DNA of 64,000 nt. Origin: JAENVU01 sp046598395 (GTDB lineage Bacteria > Actinomycetota > Acidimicrobiia > IMCC26256 > JAENVU01). The notes under the pieces are model-generated. The model was not told the origin of the DNA. It saw only the letters and a program-made list of their open reading frames with translations, and searched no databases. The translations under genes and the position numbers were made by a program. The DNA lies in contig JBKJIQ010000001.1 in assembly GCA_046598395.1 (NCBI GenBank), positions 1 to 64,000 on the forward strand, written 5' to 3'. Each line of letters opens with the position of its first letter. Position 1 is the stretch's first letter. Below, one piece after another: positions 1 to 7,005 of the stretch.

Positions 1-258
1 CAAAGCCGATGACGGGAACGAAGTCGGGCACGAGGTCAATCGGCGACAGCAAGTAGACGATGAGGAGCCACAAAGGAGCCGAGTCGCACGGGGAACGCGA
101 GGGTCGGCGGCCAGTCGTCGGATCAGGCGGGCGGTGTCGGGGAGGAGTCGCCACGCGCAACGAAGTGCTCCGGGCTCGGGGCGACCCCGGAAGAGCATGA
201 GCGCGAGGACGAGCCAGGCAACGGCAAGGCCGACGACCAGAGTGAGGATCCACTTCAC
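1..258 (-). pseudogene. DUF1232 (YkvA-like) small membrane protein, frameshifted, 3' end outside window
   Basis: The reading frame begins at a GTG (258) with a hydrophobic N-terminal segment (WILTLVVGLAVAWLVLAL) and a positively charged middle. The family signature YLLSPIDLVPDFVPVIG is present, but only in another frame. One base is missing near 71-78: if the run of three A (72-74) were four, the two halves would fuse through RLLLWLLIVYLLSP. The conserved motif makes the DUF1232 assignment firm; its function is unknown beyond a membrane-associated helical domain. The lesion lies in a homopolymer, so it is either a real mutation or a sequencing/assembly error. The gene continues past the left edge. 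Confidence 0.75.
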
Positions 259-309
259 GGTTTCATCCTGACTCAGGTTGGCTCCATCAGGTGACCCCCA
301 CGCCTCTTG

Positions 310-1572
310 CTATGCGGTTGCCGGCGCTGACGGCGAGAGCGGCGGTTCGACCGAAGCGACCCGGAGGTTCAGTGCCCGCAACGCGAACCCGCCGGCCACC
401 AGTGCAGTGACCCCACCCACCACCAATCCTGAGCGCGGGCCGAAGAGCTGTGAGATCCCACCGATGATCGGTGCGCCGATCGGGGTGGAGCCGAGGAACG
501 CCACCGCGAACAGTGCCGCCACTCGACCGCGGAACACTGGCTCGGCGCGGCTCTGCGCAAGCGCACCCGCGGAGGAGAGAAACGCGATCGAGGTGGCGCC
601 CATCGGGACGAGCACGATCGCGAACACCACCAATGATGGCGTGAGCGACGCGACGATCATGCACACGCCCAACCCCAACGCGGCCATGATCACGAACCGA
701 GTGGTGACCCGTTCGCGATGCGCCACGTAGAGCGACGCGATCACTGCGCCCACGCTGGTGAGTGCCATCAACGAAGCGAATGTTCCGGCGTCGCCGTTGA
801 ACACCTTGCGCGCCATCAGCGAAATCGTGACCTGGAAATTGAACGACAGCGTCCCGATGATTGCGGTGAGGAGCAACGTGGCGCGCAACGAGGGGTGAGC
901 CCAGGCGTACTTGAGCCCCGCAGTGAGTTGCCCGCGCTCGCGCGGTGCCTTCACCGCGGGGTTGATCGCGCCGAGGTCCATCGTCGTCAACGCCACGATC
1001 ACTGCACCGAACGATGCCGCGTTCACCACGAAGCACCAGCCGATACCGGCGGTCGAGATCAGCAGCGCGGCCACGGCCGGGCCGATCACGCGGGCGGCGG
1101 TGAACACGGAACTATTGAGACTCACTGCGTTCGCGGCGTGATGATCGGGGACGAGTTCGGTCACAAAGGACCGGCGCGCTGGGCTGTCGAGTGCAGTGGC
1201 TACACCGAAGGTGACGGCGAGCACGTAGACCATCCAGAGTTCGATGACGTTGCTGAGCACCAGCGCGCCCATCACCGTGGCGCAGACCGCGGCACCCGCA
1301 GACGTGGCGATCAAGACCCGCCGCTTGTCGAGACGGTCGGCAAGGACACCGGCCCATGCGCCTCCGATGAGGACCGGAAAGAACTGCAACGCGATCACGG
1401 TGCCCACCGCGAACCCGTTGCCGTGGGTCATGCTCACGACGAGCCAGGTGAGCGCGGTCTGCTGGATCCAGCTACCGCTCGCAGACACGATCTGACCGAT
1501 CAAATACTTGCGGTAGTTCGGCGTCTCGAGTGATCGAAACGTCTGGCGGCCCGCGCGCCGAAGCCGGGTCAT
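310..1572 (-). CDS. MFS transporter, MFS_3/EntS-like exporter family
   Basis: A 420-residue polytopic membrane protein with about twelve hydrophobic segments. The N-terminus (TPNYRKYLIGQIVSASGSW) and the inter-helix motif GVLADRLDKRR, the loop 2-3 signature of major facilitators, place it in the MFS_3 group that includes enterobactin exporter EntS; substrate is unknown. The ATG at 1572 was chosen because it overlaps the stop of the upstream marR gene in an ATGA arrangement, and the longer frame upstream lacks membrane-protein character. The two genes form a regulator-exporter operon, so drug or metabolite efflux controlled by the MarR protein is a reasonable inference. Confidence 0.9.
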   Translation of the reverse strand: MTRLRRAGRQTFRSLETPNYRKYLIGQIVSASGSWIQQTALTWLVVSMTHGNGFAVGTVIALQFFPVLIGGAWAGVLADRLDKRRVLIATSAGAAVCATVMGALVLSNVIELWMVYVLAVTFGVATALDSPARRSFVTELVPDHHAANAVSLNSSVFTAARVIGPAVAALLISTAGIGWCFVVNAASFGAVIVALTTMDLGAINPAVKAPRERGQLTAGLKYAWAHPSLRATLLLTAIIGTLSFNFQVTISLMARKVFNGDAGTFASLMALTSVGAVIASLYVAHRERVTTRFVIMAALGLGVCMIVASLTPSLVVFAIVLVPMGATSIAFLSSAGALAQSRAEPVFRGRVAALFAVAFLGSTPIGAPIIGGISQLFGPRSGLVVGGVTALVAGGFALRALNLRVASVEPPLSPSAPATA

Positions 1573-2042
1573 GTCGGAGTTGTGTCGGTAGCGAGCGTCT
1601 CCAGGATCCCCGCGGCGCGCGTCAGGGTCGCTCGGTCCTCGGGGGAGAGCCGGTGCAGCTTCTGCGAGAGGTATTCGTCCTTGCGTTGCCGGTGCTGCGC
1701 GAGCCACTCCGTGCCAGCCATGGTCACGCTGATCCGATGGATTCGGCGGTCCGTATCGTCGATGGTTCGTTCGATGAGACCGGCGGATTCGAGCTTCCCA
1801 CTGAGCGCGGTGATCGTGGGCGGTTGGACCTGTTCGATCCGGGCGAGATCCCCCAGCGTGATCGGGCCGTGGCGTTCTACCGAAGCCAGGGTCGAGAGCT
1901 GCGAAATGGTCAGACCGGGATCCGCGCTCTGGCGGAGCCGCCGATGCAAGCGGGCGACGGCGAGCCGAAGCCGTTCGGCAAGCGCGTCATGGCCGGCGCG
2001 GGGACGAGCAGGGGCGGGAGGAGCGGCGAGAGGAGTCGGCAT
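1569..2042 (-). CDS. MarR family winged-helix transcriptional regulator
   Basis: A 157-residue MarR protein. The wHTH core (ISQLSTLASVERHGPITLGD followed by LARIEQVQPPTITALSGKLE) and the wing (GLIERTIDDTDRRIHRISVT) contain the usual D-x-R-D-R-R like wing basic patch. MarR proteins usually repress their own operon and release DNA on binding small phenolic or drug-like ligands. It is the first gene of an operon with the MFS exporter, overlapping it by four bases. The ATG at 2042 directly abuts a perfect palindrome and has no Shine-Dalgarno, so it may be translated from a leaderless mRNA or from a later in-frame start. Confidence 0.93.
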   Translation of the reverse strand: MPTPLAAPPAPARPRAGHDALAERLRLAVARLHRRLRQSADPGLTISQLSTLASVERHGPITLGDLARIEQVQPPTITALSGKLESAGLIERTIDDTDRRIHRISVTMAGTEWLAQHRQRKDEYLSQKLHRLSPEDRATLTRAAGILETLATDTTPT

Positions 2043-2074
2043 AGTTCGTTGAACAAATTAGTCGAACGAACTAT
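2041..2074. promoter_or_regulatory. Probable MarR operator (inverted repeat)
   Basis: Perfect 10-bp arms ATAGTTCGTT (2041-2050) and AACGAACTAT (2065-2074) separated by 14 AT-richer bases. The repeat abuts and overlaps the marR start codon, the classic position for an autorepressing MarR operator. Assignment to this protein is inferred from position. Confidence 0.8.
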
Positions 2075-2119
2075 TCCGGGCCAGCGAATATCGGCGGGCC
2101 CCGGTGCAGGAGGGGAGGT

Positions 2120-3040
2120 TCAGCCCGCAGGCGTGAACATTGGGTGGCGGGGACCGGTGCCGAGGTAGTCCTCGAGGCGACCGATCTTGTAACCGTCCGC
2201 GGCGACTTTGGTGAACACCAGCTTGAGGTTCTGGATGAGGTCGGTGCGGAAGTGCAGCAACAGGATGTCGCCGGGATGAAATGCCGGACCGCCGATGAGG
2301 TCGAGTCGGCCGTCGTTGGTGGCGCCGCGCCAGAGGATCATTGCTTTGAGTCCGCAGTTCGCCACCACCTGGCGAGTGGTCTCGTTCCACTCTCCGTACG
2401 GCGGACGAAACAGCGTGGGCCGCTCCCCGAAGTATGTGGTCAAGGGGGTCAGCTCGCCGCATATTTCGCGCTGCTGTGCTGTCCACCCGAGTGGCGGCAA
2501 GCGGGGATGATCGATGGTGTGGGCTTGGATGGTCGCGCCGAGTGTCTGCATGGTGCGAAAGAAGTCGGCACCGTCGCGCGCCTGGGCCTGGTTGAGGAAC
2601 AGCGTGAGCGGCACTCGAGTTTGCTGGAGGAGTGTGATGAGCGCGGGATCGCGTACGAGGCCGTCGTCGATCCCGAGGAAGATCACTTTGTCGGTGGTGG
2701 GAATCCGGTCGAGCGTGGGAGTGCTGCGGGGTAGTGCGACGGGTGCGGCCGGGGTCGGTGCAGCGAGGGGACCTGGCGTAGAACCAGAGGGCCGAGTGGT
2801 GGTGGTGGTCGTCGATGGTGTGGACGTCGTCGTGCTCGGGCTCGCGCTCGTGGAGGTGGTGGTTGGGGGCCGGGCGATCGAAGCCGTGGCTGACAACGCG
2901 GTGATCCGTGCACCGAGCACCTCGGTGCTCACGCGCGATCCCGAAGCCGGGGCTGGTTCCGGGAGTGCACTCGCGCCAAGGACCGCGGCGGCAACGAAGC
3001 CAACCGCAACAAGCAGCGTGATCCAGAGTCGAGAAGTCAT
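2120..3040 (-). CDS. Polysaccharide deacetylase (NodB homology), membrane-anchored or secreted
   Basis: 306 residues from the ATG at 3040. An N-terminal hydrophobic segment (LWITLLVAVGFVAAAVLGAS) acts as signal or anchor, followed by a Ser/Thr/Pro-rich linker (about residues 55-110) and a NodB domain. Carbohydrate esterase family 4 motifs are visible: FLGIDDG (motif 1, normally TFDDG), HTIDH (metal-binding H-x-x-x-H), RPPYGEWN (motif 3) and DILLLHF (final His motif). The family removes N- or O-acetyl groups from peptidoglycan or other glycans outside the cell; the exact substrate is unknown. The start was chosen at the methionine preceding the signal segment; 26 further upstream codons lack support. 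It is divergent from the PIG-L gene. Confidence 0.88.
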   Translation of the reverse strand: MTSRLWITLLVAVGFVAAAVLGASALPEPAPASGSRVSTEVLGARITALSATASIARPPTTTSTSASPSTTTSTPSTTTTTTRPSGSTPGPLAAPTPAAPVALPRSTPTLDRIPTTDKVIFLGIDDGLVRDPALITLLQQTRVPLTLFLNQAQARDGADFFRTMQTLGATIQAHTIDHPRLPPLGWTAQQREICGELTPLTTYFGERPTLFRPPYGEWNETTRQVVANCGLKAMILWRGATNDGRLDLIGGPAFHPGDILLLHFRTDLIQNLKLVFTKVAADGYKIGRLEDYLGTGPRHPMFTPAG

Positions 3041-3129
3041 GCGTTTCGGGGACCCGTAGGGAGTGGACTCGAAAGTGTACGAACCGGACGGTCGATAACG
3101 ACAGTCGAAGCCTTCCACGTGGGAGCGCC

Positions 3130-3915
3130 ATGTGGCACGATCCCGTCATGGCGAAGCCGGTGCCGGACATGCGCGACTGGGGTCTCGTCGCCGCAAACGT
3201 TCTCGATCGGGTGGTGATTGTCTCGCCGCATCTCGACGATGCCGTGCTCGGATGTGGCCGGTTCATGGCGCAATACCCCGGCACCACGGTCCTCACGGTC
3301 TATGCCGGCGCGCCGGTTGCGTACCCCGATCCGATGACCCACTGGGACACCATTTCCGGATTCGCGCCCGGCGACGATGTGCTGGCCGTGCGGAGGCGTG
3401 AGGATGATGAGGCGTTGGCGGAACTCGGTGCCGTGGCGCGTCGGCTCGACTTCGTAGAGCACCAATACCTGGATCGGCCCCACTGGGTCGGTGCCGCTCA
3501 GACCGTCGAGACGTTGGAGCGGGAGCTCCGGTTGCTCGAGCCGACGGCGGTGTTCATCCCGTTCGGCATCGCGAACCCGGACCACGGCGCCACCCACGAA
3601 GCTGCGATGCAGGTACGGGATCGGTACTGCGAGCCTTCGTGGTTTTGCTACGAGGACGCGGGTTACAAGCACATTCCCGGCTTGTTGGCATGGCGAGTGA
3701 GCGAGCTGTTCCAGCGAGGGATCTGGCCCACGCCGGTGGCGATCGGGACCGACCCGACGGATGAGCGCAAGCGGGCGGCGCTGAACCAGTACGTCTCGCA
3801 ACTCCGGGCGCTCGAGGCGGACTGGCAGATCGAACCCAAGCTCGCGGCCCCCGAGCAGCTGTGGCAGTTGGCGCCACCACCGCCCGGATGGGAGCAATTG
3901 TCCAATCCGACATGA
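3130..3915 (+). CDS. PIG-L/LmbE family deacetylase
   Basis: A PIG-L family Zn-dependent deacetylase, the family of MshB, BshB and GlcNAc-PI de-N-acetylase. The signature SPHLDDAVLGCG (normally PHPDDE) supplies the first metal ligands and catalytic Asp, and NPDHGATHEAA the later His ligand. It hydrolyses an N-acetyl group on a sugar conjugate; the substrate is not deducible. Length (261 residues, or 255 from the ATG at 3148, starting MAKPVPDM) fits the family. A GGGAG lies four bases before the 3130 ATG, which is short, so the 3148 start is equally possible. Confidence 0.88.
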   Translation: MWHDPVMAKPVPDMRDWGLVAANVLDRVVIVSPHLDDAVLGCGRFMAQYPGTTVLTVYAGAPVAYPDPMTHWDTISGFAPGDDVLAVRRREDDEALAELGAVARRLDFVEHQYLDRPHWVGAAQTVETLERELRLLEPTAVFIPFGIANPDHGATHEAAMQVRDRYCEPSWFCYEDAGYKHIPGLLAWRVSELFQRGIWPTPVAIGTDPTDERKRAALNQYVSQLRALEADWQIEPKLAAPEQLWQLAPPPPGWEQLSNPT

Positions 3916-3977
3916 CACGGCGGGCGGGCGCGCCTACATTTGCATGGCTCGTGCAACCTTCTTGGGGGGAAAGATCA

Positions 3978-4949
3978 ATGATGCAGCATCCGTCGGTGTC
4001 CCGACGCTTCACCCGTGTGGTCGTGGTACTCGCGACCCTCGCCTTGGTCACGTTTGCCGCCGCACCCGCGTTCGCGCACAACGACGACGCCAAGCATGGC
4101 AAGGGTCACGCCAAGAAGGCCAAGCACGCCAAGAAGGCCAAGCACGACATGAAGGGCATGAAGGGCATGACCCACAAGAGCGGTGCGATGCAGGTCATCG
4201 ACGGCGCGCTCACCGGGGATTCGCCCTGTGAGAAATCCGGACCGCCGGCATCGGTCGGACAGACCGCCAAGGACGCCGAGGGCCACGATGCGCGCGGCCC
4301 GCTGCGTCAACAGAGTGTGACCAAGGCCGAGCGCGAAGCGTTGATCGCCCAGCAGGCGCAGGCGCGTGCGGTGGCGGACAAGTACCCGACGGTGGCAACC
4401 GCCGAGGCCGACGGCTACCGCAAGTCGACCGTCTACGTGCCGTGCATCGGGGCGCATTACACGAAGGTCAGCCTCGTGGGCACCTTCGATCCGTCGGCAC
4501 CCTCGGAGTTGCTCTACGACGGCGACACGCCGGACGCCAAGGTCGTGGGCCTGAGCTACCTGCTCTTGAGTCCGAGCGGCGCGCCGGAAGGTTTCGCCGG
4601 CCCGAACGACATGTGGCACCAGCACAACGCGAACGGTGGCTTGTGCATCGACAACACCGGCGTAGTCATTGGGAACGAAGCAACATCGAAGAGCGATTGC
4701 GAAGCGCGTGGTGGCCGCAAGGCCGCGCTCGAGGACATCTGGATGCTGCACGACTGGGTCGTTCCCGGCTGGGAGTGTGGCTGGGGAGTCTTCGCCGGTG
4801 AGTGTCCCGAACTCGGCGGTCGCGTGGGTGGCACCGTGTTCGATGCGCCGGACCCGGCCTCGTTCAAGAAGCTGGTAGCGGCGACCACCGCGAAGGCTGC
4901 GAGCAACAAGAAGCACAAGCACTCCGACTCCTCGAAGGTGAGCAAGTAG
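3978..4949 (+). CDS. Secreted protein of unknown function with Lys/His/Met-rich segment
   Basis: 323 residues preceded by an excellent ribosome-binding site (GGGGGGAAAG, 3964-3973). A signal peptide (residues about 10-33, ending AAPAFAHN) directs export. Next comes a low-complexity stretch of HAKKAK repeats and KGMKGM (about residues 40-65), then a globular domain with conserved-looking His, Trp and Cys motifs: MWHQHNANGG, WMLHDWVVPGWECGW and GECPELGG. I do not recognise an experimentally characterised family. The His/Met-rich segment suggests metal (copper-type) binding outside the cell, an inference from composition only. A strong hairpin follows the stop. Confidence 0.85.
   Translation: MMQHPSVSRRFTRVVVVLATLALVTFAAAPAFAHNDDAKHGKGHAKKAKHAKKAKHDMKGMKGMTHKSGAMQVIDGALTGDSPCEKSGPPASVGQTAKDAEGHDARGPLRQQSVTKAEREALIAQQAQARAVADKYPTVATAEADGYRKSTVYVPCIGAHYTKVSLVGTFDPSAPSELLYDGDTPDAKVVGLSYLLLSPSGAPEGFAGPNDMWHQHNANGGLCIDNTGVVIGNEATSKSDCEARGGRKAALEDIWMLHDWVVPGWECGWGVFAGECPELGGRVGGTVFDAPDPASFKKLVAATTAKAASNKKHKHSDSSKVSK
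4107..4169 (+). repeat. In-frame tandem repeats in secreted protein gene
   Basis: Two exact copies of the 18-base unit CACGCCAAGAAGGCCAAG (4107-4142) followed by two exact copies of AAGGGCATG (4152-4169). They encode HAKKAK and KGM repeats; slippage in them would change the length of the charged segment without breaking the frame. Confidence 0.9.
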
Positions 4950-4974
4950 CTCTCGCCTCACCGCTCGAGGTTCC

Positions 4975-5007
4975 GACGTTGGCGCAGGCTCTGCCTGCGC
5001 CAACGTC
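4975..5007. terminator. Bidirectional intrinsic-type hairpin between convergent genes
   Basis: A perfect 15-bp stem, GACGTTGGCGCAGGC against GCCTGCGCCAACGTC, with the three-base loop TCT. It sits 25 bases after the stop of the secreted protein gene and 5 bases after the stop of the convergent hydrolase gene. There is no U-tract, as is usual for actinobacterial terminators. Confidence 0.7.
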
Positions 5008-5011
5008 GCGT

Positions 5012-5740
5012 TCAATGCCAGAGTTCGGTGAGCTGCTCGGCCGTCTCGGCGGCTCGATCCCATGGCCACCAGTGGCTGCACTCGGTATACATCACCAGTT
5101 CGGCGTCGAGGCGGGCGGCGAGACGCTCGGCGATTCGCACCGGGACGTACGGATCGTCGGCTCCGTGGAATACCACCGCCGGTCGCCGCGGCATGGCGTC
5201 GACCTCGTGTTGCCACTGCGCGCCGACGGTGACTGCTGATCGGTACAACGCCAGGATGCACTGCTCCATGCGGTGGTCGAGACGCTCCGCCTGAAGCTGC
5301 GCGAGTTCGGGCGGTGATCCGCCGGCCACGAATCCGGTGGCCAGGTCGGCCGCCGAGGTTGAGCCCAGCGCGGCCATGATCTGTTCGCCGACCTCGGCGG
5401 TCTGCCAGAGCTGGGCCATCGCGTGCCACTCGTACTCGCGGTCCAATGGTCCACTCCCGCAGGCGAGGGTGCGCACGAGGTCGGGACGGATCGAAGCAAC
5501 TCGCTGCGCCAGGATTGCGCCCCAGTCATGCGCAACGAGGTCCACCGGTTCGCCGATTCGTTCGAGCTCACTCACCAGCCAGGCTGCATACTCCTCCTTG
5601 GTGGCCCGCCAATCGGGCGGTACTTCGGTTCCGAACCCCGGCAGCGTGAGGGTGATGACATCGTCCCGGTGGAGCAGCGGGATGAGGCGATTCCAGAGCT
5701 GTTCGGTGTCGGGCACTCCATGGACGAACACGGCGGGCAT
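5012..5740 (-). CDS. Alpha/beta hydrolase with Asp nucleophile (haloalkane dehalogenase/epoxide hydrolase type)
   Basis: 242 residues from the ATG at 5740. FVHGVP gives the oxyanion-hole HGxP motif; the nucleophile elbow LVAHDWGA carries Asp72 rather than Ser, as in haloalkane and haloacetate dehalogenases and epoxide hydrolases. The acid is probably in VVFHGADDPYVP and the catalytic His in ECSHWW near the C-terminus. The enzyme would attack an alkyl halide or epoxide carbon to form an ester intermediate; substrate unknown. It is the last gene of the selenoprotein operon, 14 bases after the NIPSNAP-like gene. A long upstream extension of the frame overlaps that gene in another frame and is not coding. 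Confidence 0.85.
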   Translation of the reverse strand: MPAVFVHGVPDTEQLWNRLIPLLHRDDVITLTLPGFGTEVPPDWRATKEEYAAWLVSELERIGEPVDLVAHDWGAILAQRVASIRPDLVRTLACGSGPLDREYEWHAMAQLWQTAEVGEQIMAALGSTSAADLATGFVAGGSPPELAQLQAERLDHRMEQCILALYRSAVTVGAQWQHEVDAMPRRPAVVFHGADDPYVPVRIAERLAARLDAELVMYTECSHWWPWDRAAETAEQLTELWH

Positions 5741-5754
5741 CAGCGGCTCGCGTT

Positions 5755-6468
5755 CTAGAAGAGCGGCGACCAGGAGGCGGATCGCAGCATGCGGCTCTCC
5801 CAGTCGTCCCGAACCCGCAGGGCATCGTGCATCCAGGTGCCCGGGGCCCGGTGCTCGGCGGGGACCTCGGAGGTGAGCAGCCCGAGGATGCCCGAGGGCC
5901 GCGTCACGCGTTGCCACAGGATCACCTCGCGGTGGCGAGCCGACGTGCCCCACGCCGCGGTGAACACCCCTTGGAGTTCGAGCAAGGACCGACCGCCGTG
6001 GCGACCTTCGGCGAGGCTCGGCGCGTAGTTGTCGCGCGCGGCTTCCAGATACTCCTCGAGCATTCCGGCATGCGGCCACGCGGTGTCTTCCATGAACAAG
6101 GTTTGATCGTGCTCGCCGCCATCAACCGGGACGTGGTCGAAGTCCACATCTTGGAGTGGTGACCAGTCGGCGGGAGTGAGCACCTTGCTCGTCACGTCCC
6201 AACGCATCTGATCGATGGAGGTCACCCACGGCCGGAGGTCGCCGCGTTGCATGCGGTGCGCGAGCTGTTCCCATGCGGCGCCGTCGCGTACGGCCGTCAA
6301 GGTCACATAGTTGTAGGCGCGGCCGGTTCCGTGGGCCAGCGTGAGGAAGTAGAGCAAACGCGCATCATCGGTGGCCCCGAGGCTGGGCAGCAGCTCCTCG
6401 CGAAACGATTGCTCGAATGCTTCGTCGTGGGCACCCATGACGCGATGAACCTCGTGAATGAAGAGCAC
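5755..6468 (-). CDS. NIPSNAP-like (dimeric alpha/beta barrel) protein
   Basis: 237 residues with a start nine bases after the selenoprotein stop. The pattern MLFIHEVHRV, a charged helix ending in LLPSLG, then RLLYFLTLAHGTGRAYNYVT resembles NIPSNAP and related ferredoxin-fold dimeric barrels; the second half repeats the theme (VFTAAWGTSARHREVILWQR). Such proteins often bind or modify small hydrophobic substrates, but this one has no recognised catalytic motif. Its place in the operon between a selenoprotein and a hydrolase suggests a shared catabolic or detoxification route. Family assignment is tentative; the gene itself is well supported by tight packing and codon use. Confidence 0.65.
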   Translation of the reverse strand: MLFIHEVHRVMGAHDEAFEQSFREELLPSLGATDDARLLYFLTLAHGTGRAYNYVTLTAVRDGAAWEQLAHRMQRGDLRPWVTSIDQMRWDVTSKVLTPADWSPLQDVDFDHVPVDGGEHDQTLFMEDTAWPHAGMLEEYLEAARDNYAPSLAEGRHGGRSLLELQGVFTAAWGTSARHREVILWQRVTRPSGILGLLTSEVPAEHRAPGTWMHDALRVRDDWESRMLRSASWSPLF

Positions 6469-6477
6469 GCCCGGACG

Positions 6478-7005
6478 TTACTGCTCGGTCACGCCGCCGG
6501 TGATCGCCGCGACGATGGCCGCGAATGCGGCATCGGCCAGCTCCCGCACTTCGGTGTCGGTGCGGTCCTGGATCGGGTGCGGAACGAAGATCACGGCGGG
6601 ATCGGCGCCCAGCGCGGCCGCTTGCGCGGCCGCGGCGTCGGTGAACTCGCTCGACGCGAGAAACACGCCGGGAACTCCGAGTGCTTCGAGGTTCACGATG
6701 TCGTGCACACTGCACGACGTGCAGGAGCCTCAGTCGGCGAGTGCTTCGATCACCACATCGCACTTCGCCGAGATCTCGTGACGCAGGTCGATGGGCGCGG
6801 GCTTGGTGAAGGTGGGTTTTGCGAACCGCAGCACGGTGTGGCCGCGGGCTTCGAACTGTTCGGCGATGCGATCGAGGAACACATCGCCGCGCGCTTTGGT
6901 GATGTCGAGCAGCCCGATGGTGGCGCCATCGAGGTTGGCCGGTCTGGCCGCGCGTTCGCGCGTGCCGGGGGCACGTTCGCTGGTGGGATCGAGCAGCGTG
7001 GTCAT
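6478..7005 (-). CDS. UGSC family selenoprotein (TGA 6730-6732 read as selenocysteine)
   Basis: Two open segments in one frame are joined by a single TGA. Read through, they give a 175-residue protein whose junction is EALAD-U-GSCTSCSVHD. The U-G-S-C signature, with U at residue 92, is the hallmark of the UGSC (seleno)protein family, so the TGA is best read as selenocysteine and not as a stop. The sequence after the TGA keeps family-like composition to a natural stop at 6478. The N-terminal half has a Rossmann-like start (GATIGLLDITKARGD). The ATG at 7005 overlaps the upstream stop (ATGA). A SECIS-like hairpin follows the TGA. Biochemical function is unknown; the UxxC arrangement suggests thiol/selenol redox chemistry, consistent with the thioredoxin-like partner. 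Standard gene callers would split it or truncate it at 91 residues. Confidence 0.9.
6700..6718 (-). promoter_or_regulatory. Bacterial SECIS-like hairpin downstream of the UGA
   Basis: On the mRNA, an 8-bp perfect stem GUCGUGCA/UGCACGAC closes a GUG loop. The stem begins 11 nt after the UGA and the loop 19 nt after it. Bacterial SECIS elements are typically hairpins with a small apical loop carrying a G among its first nucleotides, about 16-37 nt after the UGA, and this fits. SelB recognition itself cannot be shown from sequence. Confidence 0.75.

Noticed and set aside
3975..5429. 484-codon minus frame across the secreted protein
   Set aside because: It overlaps a gene with a signal peptide and strong ribosome-binding site, and crosses the hairpin and the hydrolase end.
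6478..6708. Independent small protein starting MHDIVNLEALG
   Set aside because: It has no ribosome-binding site and is better explained as the C-terminal half of the selenoprotein read through TGA.
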